NCBI GenBank assembly: GCA_963753185.1 | Contig: CAVWBO010000007.1 | Coordinates: 2,232,001 to 2,296,000, forward strand | Source of the DNA: SZUA-442 sp963753185 | GTDB lineage: Bacteria; Actinomycetota; Acidimicrobiia; Spongiisociales; UBA5794 | Direction: 5' to 3' | DNA length: 64,000 nt | In this document: piece after piece, positions 9,441 through 17,031 of the stretch | How positions within the stretch are numbered: position 1 is the first letter of the stretch | Layout: every line of letters begins with the position of its first letter | Notes under the pieces: model-generated | What the model saw: only the letters and a program-made list of their open reading frames with translations | Databases searched by the model: none | What the model was told of the DNA's origin: nothing | Made by a program: the position numbers and the translations under genes

Positions 9441-11339
9441 TCAGGATCTCCCTGCGGTGACCAGGAAGGCGGGGCTCCCGACGTAGCGACTCCAGTCTGC
9501 GGGGCCTGCAGCATTCTCGAGGCTCACGTAGAACCGGCCAGTGGATGCCCGATACACGCCAAGCGAGTCCCGACGGTCCCCATCCCAATCCCCCGCGACG
9601 ATCCGATCACCGGGATCCCCGAAGAAGAACGACGAATCCGCGGCTCCCGACGAATTCGCGTTGCGGAAGTACACGAACCCGGTCGACTCCCGATACAAAC
9701 CGACGGTGTCGATCCCGTCACCATCGAAATCACCCACGTACGGCGCATCACCGGGATTCCCGAACGAGAACGAGTACTGCGCAGACCCCAAGCCCTTCCC
9801 GGCCTCACCCAACTCGTTGATCACATACACACGAGCCTCGGACGCACGCCAGATCGACACCGAGTCTCGCCCATCACCGTCGAAGTCCCCGACCAACGGA
9901 ACGTCACCCGGATCACCGAAGAAGAACTCCAGATCCGCAACACCCTGACTGTTCGAGAAGCGCAGGTATACGAACCCGTCAGACTGCCGATACAACCCCG
10001 GCGTCGCCACCCCGTCACCGTCCCAATCCCCCATGAACGGCACATCACCCGGATCACCGAAGAAGAACGGCGACACGGGCGGCGTGCCTCTCAGGCCTTG
10101 CCAGAGGCTCCACCGGCCACCGGTGTCGACCTCGATGACGCTGTCGCAAGTCCTCCCGATGGGACAGGGAGGCGTCGCGGCAGCCACCGAGGGGCCGATG
10201 GCAAGCCGACCATGTCCGTGGAGGGGATCCCAGCCGGGCGATCCGAGATCAACGGCGCGCTCGCGGAGGATGTGCCGGACGTCGACCCTCGACAGCGTCG
10301 GGTCCGCATCCAGCATGAGCGCGATCGCTGCGGTCACGTGGGGCGCTGCCATCGACGTACCGGCGCCAGATCCATAGGAGTACTCCCCGAACGCGGTCGT
10401 CTCCTGGACGATGTCCACGCCGGGAGCGACGATGTCGAGGGTCGCTCCACCGCTCGAACCGAGCACGGGACCCTCGTACCACAGATTGTCCGCATCATCG
10501 GTCGCTCCGACAGACAACAGGTCAGGGTGGGCAGCCGGGTACGCGAGGTGATCCGATGCCTGGTTCCCCGACGACGCCACGAGGATGACGCCCGCTTGAA
10601 TCGCCCTGCCGATCGCGAGGTCGACGAGGAAGTCCGAACACACAGGCCAGGGTGTGGTGCATTCCTTGCCCAGCGACAGGTTGATCACGTCCGCACCGTG
10701 GTCGACGGCCCAGTCGATCCCGGCGGCGAGGTCGGAACTCAGCCCGGTACCCGTCTCGTCGAGCACCTGGACCGGCATGATCGTTGCTCCGGGCGCGAAC
10801 CCTGCAACCCCGACGCCGTTGTTCGTGCACTGGGCGACCGTCCCGGCGATGTGCGTTCCGTGCCCGAAGCCCGAGACCACGTTGAGCGGTGAGAGACCTG
10901 GCGTGCGTGTGAGGGCGTTGTAAGGGTGGACCATCTCCGCGCACAACCCGTCGGAACCCGTGAAGTTGATTGGTGAATCCAGGATCGCCACAACCGTTCC
11001 CGCGCCGTTGAACGTCTTCCAGGCATCCGCGACACCCACGGCATCGAGGTTCCACTGGACTCCAGCGAGGGGGTCATTCAAGGGGTACGCCACGCCCGTG
11101 TGCGATCGATAGACCAATTCGATGTGCAGAGCCTCACCCGAGCGAGCTGCGAAGGCCGATTCGAGGGCATCGGCCGCGTCCTCGGCGTCGAAGACCGTTG
11201 CGACGATCTCGCCGGTTCCCGTCACGACGAACGCCTCCGGCTCGGCGGCGATGCCGGCCTGGGCGAGCAACACCGCCAGAACGATGCCGCAGCCGAGGGC
11301 ACCGACGAGGCGGGACAATGAAGGAGAACCAACGCGCAC
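9441..11339 (-). CDS. Secreted subtilisin-like (S8) serine protease with C-terminal FG-GAP-like repeats
   Basis: The 632-residue protein has a signal peptide, a short propeptide-like region (about 35-95), an S8 catalytic domain (about 96-385) and five FG-GAP-like units (about 400-632). The triad is intact: Asp121 in VAILDSP, His160 in GHGTHIAGTV and Ser329 in GAGTSMAAPHV. The oxyanion Asn259 is in ASSGNQ. It would be an extracellular protease, active on or near the cell surface if the repeats act as an anchor (inference). The linker CPIGRTCDSVI matches the one in the M23 and M15 proteins. The start codon is GTG. A 636-bp non-coding stretch with repeats lies upstream. Confidence 0.92.
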   Translation of the reverse strand: MRVGSPSLSRLVGALGCGIVLAVLLAQAGIAAEPEAFVVTGTGEIVATVFDAEDAADALESAFAARSGEALHIELVYRSHTGVAYPLNDPLAGVQWNLDAVGVADAWKTFNGAGTVVAILDSPINFTGSDGLCAEMVHPYNALTRTPGLSPLNVVSGFGHGTHIAGTVAQCTNNGVGVAGFAPGATIMPVQVLDETGTGLSSDLAAGIDWAVDHGADVINLSLGKECTTPWPVCSDFLVDLAIGRAIQAGVILVASSGNQASDHLAYPAAHPDLLSVGATDDADNLWYEGPVLGSSGGATLDIVAPGVDIVQETTAFGEYSYGSGAGTSMAAPHVTAAIALMLDADPTLSRVDVRHILRERAVDLGSPGWDPLHGHGRLAIGPSVAAATPPCPIGRTCDSVIEVDTGGRWSLWQGLRGTPPVSPFFFGDPGDVPFMGDWDGDGVATPGLYRQSDGFVYLRFSNSQGVADLEFFFGDPGDVPLVGDFDGDGRDSVSIWRASEARVYVINELGEAGKGLGSAQYSFSFGNPGDAPYVGDFDGDGIDTVGLYRESTGFVYFRNANSSGAADSSFFFGDPGDRIVAGDWDGDRRDSLGVYRASTGRFYVSLENAAGPADWSRYVGSPAFLVTAGRS

Positions 11340-11410
11340 GGTGGGATCCTACGGCGACGAGCGCCGTGGCGGTTCGCCGCAAACACAATCGCCCGTCCTG
11401 TCCTCACCCA

Positions 11411-11673
11411 TCGTCCTCCTTTCAAGGGGGACGGCAGAGCGAAGCGATGCAGGGGGATCGTCTTCGGCGACTCGCGTGATGGCCGGTTCCCACTCCCGTG
11501 CTCGCAGGCTCGCAGACCCCCCCTGGCTCACTGCGTTCGCCCGTCCCCCCAAAGGTCTCGATGTCTCCCACGTGAGCCGACCGTCTGAGGCCTCGAACCC
11601 CAGCCTGCAGGCAGCAGGCTGCCGATCACGGCGTGATCGGACTCCGATCCTGAAGGGAGGACGAAGTTGCGTC
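11411..11673. repeat. Intergenic repeat, copy A (about 263 bp)
   Basis: It begins TCGTCCTCCTTTCAAGGGGG and ends TGAAGGGAGGACGAAGTTGCG. It is followed directly by copy B at 11674, to which it aligns end to end with scattered differences. Near its 3' end it contains a perfect 9-bp stem with a 1-nt loop, CCGATCACG-G-CGTGATCGG. In copies B and C the same site has one changed base. Other copies lie at 13323 (partial) and 13415. Confidence 0.75.
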
Positions 11674-12600
11674 TCGTCCCCCTTTCAAGGGGGACGGCAG
11701 AGGAGCGCAGCGACGATGCAGGGGGATCACCGACCGCAGACTCGCGTCCCGGCCGGTTCCCACTTGCGTGCTCGCAGGCTCGCAGACCCCCCTGGCTCAC
11801 TCCGTTCGCCCGTCCCCCCAAGAGTCTCGATGTCTCCCACGTGAGCCGACCGTCTGAGGCCTCGAACCCCAGCCCGCAGGCAGCAGGCTGCCGATCGCGG
11901 CGTGATCGGACTCCGATCCTGAAGGGAGGACGAGAAGAAGGCTGCCGATCGTGAAGGGAGGACGAGAGGGCTAGCTCAGGTGTTGCCTGCGGTGACGAGG
12001 AACGGATACGACCCCACATACCCGTGCCAGTCCGCAGGACCCGCAGCATTCTCCAGGCTCACATAGAACCGGCCAGTGGACGCCCGATACACACCAACCG
12101 AATCCCGACCATCGCCATCCCAATCCCCCGCAACGATCCGATCACCCGGATCACCGAAGAAGAACGACGAATCAGCATTCCCCGACGACAACGAATCCCG
12201 GAAATACACAAACCCCGTCGACTCCCGATACAACCCAACCGTATCGATCCCATCACCATCAAAATCACCCACAAACGGCGCATCACCCGGATTCCCAAAC
12301 CCGAACGAAAACTCAGCAGCCCCCAAACCCTTCCCCGCCACACCCAACTCATTGATCACATACACCCGAGCCTCAGACGCACGCCAAATCGACACACTGT
12401 CACGACCATCACCATCAAAATCCCCAACCAACGGCACATCACCCGGATCCCCAAAGAAGAACTCCCGATCCGCGACACCCTGACTATTCGAGAACCTCAC
12501 ATACACAAACCCATCAGACTGCCGATACAACCCAGGCGTCCCAACCCCATCACCATCCCAATCCCCCATAAACGGCACATCACCCGGATTACCGAAGAAG
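11674..12600. repeat. Duplicated 927-bp cassette, copy 1 (intergenic element B plus repeat-domain coding DNA)
   Basis: It matches 13415-14341 base for base at a constant offset of 1741; I found only three substitutions by eye (near 11973, 12011 and 12049). The left part is intergenic element B and begins with an inverted repeat, GTCCCCCTT-TC-AAGGGGGAC (11676-11695). The right part encodes nearly the whole FG-GAP-like domain of the CAP protein on the minus strand. The match ends in the codons just before GNPGDVPF of the first repeat unit, so the cassette is domain plus downstream non-coding DNA. Confidence 0.92.
11676..11695. repeat. Inverted repeat inside element B
   Basis: GTCCCCCTT and AAGGGGGAC form a perfect 9-bp stem with a TC loop. 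The same structure is at 13417-13436. There is no T-run, so it is not an obvious intrinsic terminator. A transcript hairpin or a recombination hot spot are both possible. Confidence 0.6.
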
Positions 12601-13268
12601 AACGAGGTCGGGTCCGACGGCCCGACCTCGGGATACACGAACCACTTCCCGCCCCCGTCGATGAGCGCGAAACCGTCACATGCCGAGCCGCACACGGACG
12701 CCGGCAGGTCGGGTTCGGGTGGGCTCTCGGGCGGTGGCTGATGCGGCGATGGCCCGTTCGTTCCGTCCGAGTCACCAAAGGTGACCGTGACATGCAGGAT
12801 CCCACCCTGCGCAGGGTCGTAGACGACCCCGATGCCCACCATGTCGAATGAGGCCCTGAGGATGTTCGCCCTGTGGCCGGGGGAGTTCATGAAGCTGTTG
12901 TGGAGGACGGCGCAGTCCTCGCCGTGGCCCTGATGCCATCCGATGTTCTCACCGCGGCCGTACCAGTGGCCATCCCAGGAGAGGTCGGAGTGCCGGAAGT
13001 GTCCCGACGCCTCCATCTCGAACGACCACGCCCGTGCGAAATCCCGCAGGGTCGCGTCGACGACCAACGGGTGAAGCCCGCCAGAGGTCCGTTCACCGTT
13101 GTGCAACTCGAGGAAGCATTGCTCGATGCTCGGTGTGACACTCCCGGCCGCGTACGAGGGCGAAGCCATGCCCACCGTCGCGAGGAAGGATCCGGCGAGG
13201 CCCACGGCGAGCAACACGGCGAAACCACGCGAGCGCGCCACCGGTCGGCGAGTGATGTCAGCGTCCAT
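11976..13268 (-). CDS. Secreted CAP (SCP/PR1-type) domain protein with C-terminal FG-GAP-like repeats
   Basis: The 430-residue protein has a signal peptide (about 1-40), a CAP domain (about 50-165), a Pro/Glu linker and five FG-GAP-like units (about 200-430). CAP hallmarks are HNGERTSGG, FRHSDL (His93), GENIGWHQG (Glu107) and NSPGHRANIL (His132). Bacterial CAP proteins are secreted and of mostly unknown activity, although the conserved His/Glu cavity can bind metal or lipid. The repeat-domain part is nearly identical at DNA level to that of the downstream GH26-like gene. It uses many T-ending codons, unlike the C-ending wobble of the CAP part. This mixed composition suggests the 3' module was acquired or copied separately. 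Confidence 0.9.
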   Translation of the reverse strand: MDADITRRPVARSRGFAVLLAVGLAGSFLATVGMASPSYAAGSVTPSIEQCFLELHNGERTSGGLHPLVVDATLRDFARAWSFEMEASGHFRHSDLSWDGHWYGRGENIGWHQGHGEDCAVLHNSFMNSPGHRANILRASFDMVGIGVVYDPAQGGILHVTVTFGDSDGTNGPSPHQPPPESPPEPDLPASVCGSACDGFALIDGGGKWFVYPEVGPSDPTSFFFGNPGDVPFMGDWDGDGVGTPGLYRQSDGFVYVRFSNSQGVADREFFFGDPGDVPLVGDFDGDGRDSVSIWRASEARVYVINELGVAGKGLGAAEFSFGFGNPGDAPFVGDFDGDGIDTVGLYRESTGFVYFRDSLSSGNADSSFFFGDPGDRIVAGDWDGDGRDSVGVYRASTGRFYVSLENAAGPADWHGYVGSYPFLVTAGNT

Positions 13269-13716
13269 CCCCGACTACATCGGAACCACGGCCGAAACCC
13301 TTGAGCGCCGGCCGGAACTCCATCGTCCCCTTTCTTGACGGGGGACGGCAGAGGGAAGCAATGCAGGGGATCCACTCCGGAGACCCGCGACATGGCCGGT
13401 TCCCCCGTCGCGCATCGTCCCCCTTTCAAGGGGGACGGCAGAGGAGCGCAGCGACGATGCAGGGGGATCACCGACCGCAGACTCGCGTCCCGGCCGGTTC
13501 CCACTTGCGTGCTCGCAGGCTCGCAGACCCCCCTGGCTCACTCCGTTCGCCCGTCCCCCCAAGAGTCTCGATGTCTCCCACGTGAGCCGACCGTCTGAGG
13601 CCTCGAACCCCAGCCCGCAGGCAGCAGGCTGCCGATCGCGGCGTGATCGGACTCCGATCCTGAAGGGAGGACGAGAAGAAGGCTGCCGATCGTGAAGGGA
13701 GGACGAGAGGGCTGGC
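13269..13716. other. 448-bp non-coding stretch with partial and full repeat copies
   Basis: It is upstream of the CAP gene and downstream of the GH26-like gene. It contains the partial copy D (13323-13414) followed directly by element C, the start of cassette copy 2. No gene is supported. The promoter of the CAP gene should lie at 13269-13322, but I see no convincing -35/-10 pair. Confidence 0.65.
13323..13414. repeat. Intergenic repeat, partial copy D (about 92 bp)
   Basis: It begins TCGTCCCCTTTCTTGACGGG and follows copy A for about 90 bp through GATGGCCGG/CATGGCCGG and TTCCC, then stops where element C begins. It is more diverged than copies B and C. With element C it repeats the tandem arrangement seen for A and B. 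Confidence 0.6.
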
Positions 13717-14341
13717 TCAGGTGTTGCCTGCGGTGACGAGGAACGGATACGACCCGACATACCCGTGCCAGTCCGCAGGACCCGCAGCGTTCTCCAGGCT
13801 CACATAGAACCGGCCAGTGGACGCCCGATACACACCAACCGAATCCCGACCATCGCCATCCCAATCCCCCGCAACGATCCGATCACCCGGATCACCGAAG
13901 AAGAACGACGAATCAGCATTCCCCGACGACAACGAATCCCGGAAATACACAAACCCCGTCGACTCCCGATACAACCCAACCGTATCGATCCCATCACCAT
14001 CAAAATCACCCACAAACGGCGCATCACCCGGATTCCCAAACCCGAACGAAAACTCAGCAGCCCCCAAACCCTTCCCCGCCACACCCAACTCATTGATCAC
14101 ATACACCCGAGCCTCAGACGCACGCCAAATCGACACACTGTCACGACCATCACCATCAAAATCCCCAACCAACGGCACATCACCCGGATCCCCAAAGAAG
14201 AACTCCCGATCCGCGACACCCTGACTATTCGAGAACCTCACATACACAAACCCATCAGACTGCCGATACAACCCAGGCGTCCCAACCCCATCACCATCCC
14301 AATCCCCCATAAACGGCACATCACCCGGATTACCGAAGAAA
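13415..14341. repeat. Duplicated 927-bp cassette, copy 2
   Basis: This is the second copy of the 11674-12600 cassette, in direct orientation. It carries element C, with the inverted repeat at 13417-13436, and the FG-GAP-like domain end of the GH26-like gene. The two copies flank the CAP gene, so homologous recombination between them would delete or duplicate exactly one 1741-bp unit. Confidence 0.92.
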
Positions 14342-15465
14342 TAGCTCTTCACTGCCGGTGGGCTCTCGAGTCGATCCCACAGGCCCCACTGGCTTCCCGC
14401 GTCTATGGTGACGATCGCGTCGCACTTCTTCTTGGATGGACACGGCGGTGGCGGTGGCGGGCCGAGGGTCAGGTCGCCGGGCTGGAACCAACTGGTGAGC
14501 GGCCACTCATAGCTGGTGAGGCCGGATTGCACACCGCTGACCCAACCCTGGGTCAGGTCGGAACCCGTCCAAGTACGCCAATCGGTCTCCTTGACGAAGT
14601 TGAACCACACGAACCCGACAACGTCGGGCTGGCCTGACAGGTGCTCGATCATCGTCTGCACCCAGGCCGATTGGTTGCCACCGCAGTCAACCCGCCGCGG
14701 ACGACGCGGTCTGTGCGATGAGGAGCGGCTTCGTGTCGGTAACGGTCGTGCGGATCTCGTTCAGGTAGGGATCGAATGCCTCAGCCGGCGTCTGATACTG
14801 ACCGTTGCTAACGCAGGTGCCGAAGTTGTACGAGGAGATGCCGATGACGTCGACATACGCATCGCCCGGGTAGTAGTCGGCGAGCGATCCGCAGCCGGGG
14901 GAGGTCCAGCCGTTCGGCGCCCAGGCGAAGCGAACCTTCGTCTCATCGATCCCGGCGTTTCGGAACGAGGTGACGAACTTGCGGTACGCGGTCTTGAAGT
15001 TGACGGGATCGCAGCCGTACGAGGTCCAGTCTCCGTTGTGCTCCTGAAGAGGGGCGACGATGACGGTGCGTCCACCACCGAGATCCAGGAACTTCTTGAC
15101 GTGGTTCCTCCACTCGGCGATCTTCCCGTCGAAGTCGCCACGTGCGATGCGGTAGGCGGTCGCGTTCACGGTGACGTTCGCGAAAGGCGTTGCCTTGCCT
15201 CCCAGACACTCCTTCGAGGATCTCTCGGGTGTTCGACCACGTGGCCGTTGCGACACCGTCGTTCTCGTTCACGCTGTGAAACGTTCCCCCGAAGGTCACC
15301 CGCTGACCCGCTTCGGGTCGCGATGCCATTCAGATCGCCTGTCGCATAGAAGTCATCGGAATAGACACCTGTATGGAGGCCCTGCGGCACCTCCCCGGCG
15401 TTGGCCGCGACGGGAAGTGCGAGGAACATCGCGAGAACGGGTATCAGGTGGCGCGCACGGATCAT
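13717..15465 (-). CDS. Secreted GH26-like glycosidase with C-terminal FG-GAP-like repeats (three frameshifts)
   Basis: It can be read as one gene only if three 1-nt shifts are allowed (near 15325, 15215 and 14695). Pieces in order: signal peptide from ATG 15465 (LIPVLAMFLALPVAANA), a segment with GQRVTFGGTFHSVNENDG, the glycosidase core, then the repeats. The core has VIVAPLQEHNGDW (Glu as expected acid/base), FAWAPNGW, YYPGDAYVDVIGISSYN and KPLLIAQTAS. In GH26 mannanases the last motif normally carries the nucleophile Glu (IAE); here it is Gln. After the break it continues NQSAWVQTMIEHL, VGFVWFNFVKE and five FG-GAP-like units. The family call rests on these motifs. It may be an inactive glycan-binding relative, a pseudogene, or an intact gene with consensus errors. 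Confidence 0.65.
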
Positions 15466-15518
15466 GTGGGTAGGAATCGGCAGATCGGCGAGGCTACTTG
15501 AGCGAGGAGCTACTGCCA

Positions 15519-16478
15519 GTTCGGTATCCTCGGCTTCCATGCCCTCCCCCACCGCCGCAGTGATCGTCGCAACCCTGAACGAGGTGGCCAACATCGATCA
15601 CGTCATCGACACGGCACTTGCATCGCGCCATGTGACGGCGGTCATCATCGCCGACGGCGGATCCGTCAGACGGCACGAGGGAACGGGTGGCCCAACGCGC
15701 CAAGGACGATCAGAGGATCAGGCTCATCGACAATCCGCACCGCGTCCAGTCGGCAGGACTGAACGTGGCGGCTTCCGTCGCCGACACGGATCTCCTCGTG
15801 CGCCTCGACGGACACACGGAATACGACCCGCACTATGTCGATGCCTCCGTTGCTGCTTGGGCCAAGGATCTCGCGGTCGGTGGTCCGATGACGGCACGGG
15901 GCGACACACCGTGGTCGGAGGCCACGGCATACGCGATGGACGATCCGATGGCGATCGGTCCCGCACGTTTCCACCACGCAACCGAGCCCGAGACGTATAT
16001 CGGTAACCTCGGCCGACATGCCCAATCCCACCGCCGCAGTGATCGTCGCGACCCTCGACGAGGTGGACAACATCGACCACGTGATCGACACGGCGCTCGC
16101 ATCCCGCCACGTGACCATGGTCGTCATCGCAGATGGCGGTTCGATCGATGGCACGAGAGAACGGGTCGCTCAGCGGGCGCTGGACGATCCTCGGGTCCAG
16201 TTCATCGACAACCCGCACCGGGTCCAATCAGCCGGGCTGAACGTGGCTGCGTCTAGCGCGGACACGGATCTCTTGGTGCGTCTCGACGGACACACGACCT
16301 ACGCGCCGGACTACGTCGACGCGTCCGTTGCCGCATGGCGAACGGATCTCGCGGTGGGCGGCCCGATGACGGCACGAGGCGAAACACCGTGGTCGGAGGC
16401 CACGGCATACGCCATGGACGATCCGATGGCGATCGGTCCCGCACGCTTCCACCATGCGACCGCACCCGAAGACGTGGA
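15519..16478. repeat. Tandem duplication of a glycosyltransferase 5' region (unit about 478 bp)
   Basis: Bases 15519-15995 and 15997-16478 align along their length with moderate divergence. The alignment includes the leader just before each ATG (CGGTATCCTCGGCTTCC and CGGTAACCTCGGCCGAC). The first unit breaks off after the codons for FHHAT and runs straight into the leader of the second. Divergence shows the event is old. Confidence 0.75.
15540..16017 (+). pseudogene. Truncated, frameshifted duplicate of the downstream glycosyltransferase
   Basis: It starts MPSPTAAVIVATLNEV, clearly paralogous to the intact gene at 16018. After IADGGS one extra base near 15670 shifts the frame. The rest (NPHRVQSAGLNVAAS, VRLDGHTEYDP, GGPMTARGDTPWSEAT) is in another frame. 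The copy ends after FHHAT, lacking the C-terminal half and membrane region. I infer a dead remnant of a tandem duplication. Confidence 0.75.
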
Positions 16479-17007
16479 CACCGTCTATCTCGGCACGTTC
16501 GAGCGAGCAGCATTCCTCGACGTGGGAGGGTACCGAACGTTCCCGAGCGGTACCGTCGAGGACACGGACTTCTATCGGCGCTGGCGAGCCCTTGGCGGCG
16601 TCGTGCGAGTGGACCCTGCGATTAGGTCGTGGTATCACCCGAGGTCGACGTGGAGAGGCCTGTGGCGCCAGTACGTGCGCTACGGGCGCGGCAAGGCTGA
16701 GCTTCTGTGGACGAACGGGAGGCTCCCGTCGCTGCGCCCCGTCGCACCTGCCGGCCTCGTCATGCTGCTGGCCGCTGGCACCATCGTGGCCGTTGTGAGC
16801 ACGCCGTGGCCGCTCGTGGTCCTCGTGGGCATGTGGGGCCTCTTACTCGGTGTCGTGGCAACACGCTCGCCCGCTCGTCGTCTGCGAACAGCGGCAGCCG
16901 CGGCAACGATGCACCTCGCCTATGGGACAGGGCTGTGGGCAGGAGTGCTGGGCGGCCGCCCGAAGGTCCGCACCCTGGGGATGCCAGAGCCAGCCTCACG
17001 GCCCTGA
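16018..17007 (+). CDS. Glycosyltransferase family 2, ExoA-like, membrane-associated
   Basis: This 329-residue enzyme has AVIVATLDEVDNI, IADGGSIDGT, the donor loop NPHRVQSAGLNVAA and the metal-binding VRLDGHTTY. A catalytic-region VEDTDFYRRWRALGG and WYHPRSTWRGLWRQYVRYG follow. Two hydrophobic segments near residues 240-280 anchor it in the membrane. The closest known type is ExoA of succinoglycan synthesis, which adds a glucosyl residue to a lipid-linked chain. The sugar here is not predictable. It follows its own degenerate duplicate and converges on the gene at 17032. Confidence 0.87.
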   Translation: MPNPTAAVIVATLDEVDNIDHVIDTALASRHVTMVVIADGGSIDGTRERVAQRALDDPRVQFIDNPHRVQSAGLNVAASSADTDLLVRLDGHTTYAPDYVDASVAAWRTDLAVGGPMTARGETPWSEATAYAMDDPMAIGPARFHHATAPEDVDTVYLGTFERAAFLDVGGYRTFPSGTVEDTDFYRRWRALGGVVRVDPAIRSWYHPRSTWRGLWRQYVRYGRGKAELLWTNGRLPSLRPVAPAGLVMLLAAGTIVAVVSTPWPLVVLVGMWGLLLGVVATRSPARRLRTAAAAATMHLAYGTGLWAGVLGGRPKVRTLGMPEPASRP

Positions 17008-17031
17008 GGGTCCGCCGGAAGCGGCGACGAG

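Larger units (their letters stand above)
11340..11975. other. 636-bp non-coding stretch made of repeat copies
   Basis: No gene is supported here. It lies upstream of the S8 protease gene and downstream of the CAP gene. From 11411 it consists of two tandem copies (A and B) of an element of about 263 bp. Open frames crossing it are low-complexity Arg/Ser/Pro-rich translations that also appear at 13.3-13.7 kb only because the DNA is repeated. The bases up to about 11410 should hold the protease promoter and leader; I see no clear -35/-10 pair. Confidence 0.7.

Noticed and set aside
11960..11990. A tRNA-like GGCTAGCTCAGGT near the end of the CAP gene
   Set aside because: It resembles a D-arm by chance; no acceptor stem, anticodon arm or T-arm follows, and the other cassette copy has GGCTGGCTCAGGT.
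11349..13760. Short Ser/Arg/Pro-rich frames across the intergenic repeats
   Set aside because: They recur only because the DNA is repeated and have no start-site or domain support.
12024..14637. Long plus-strand open frames antisense to the repeat domains (12024-12851, 13765-14637)
   Set aside because: They are mirror frames of the minus-strand CAP and GH26-like genes; their Arg/Pro/Thr/Ile-rich translations show no domain, while the minus frames carry clear motifs.
11340..14700. Insertion sequence or transposon as cause of the cassette duplication
   Set aside because: No transposase, terminal inverted repeats or target-site duplications were found at the 927-bp ends.
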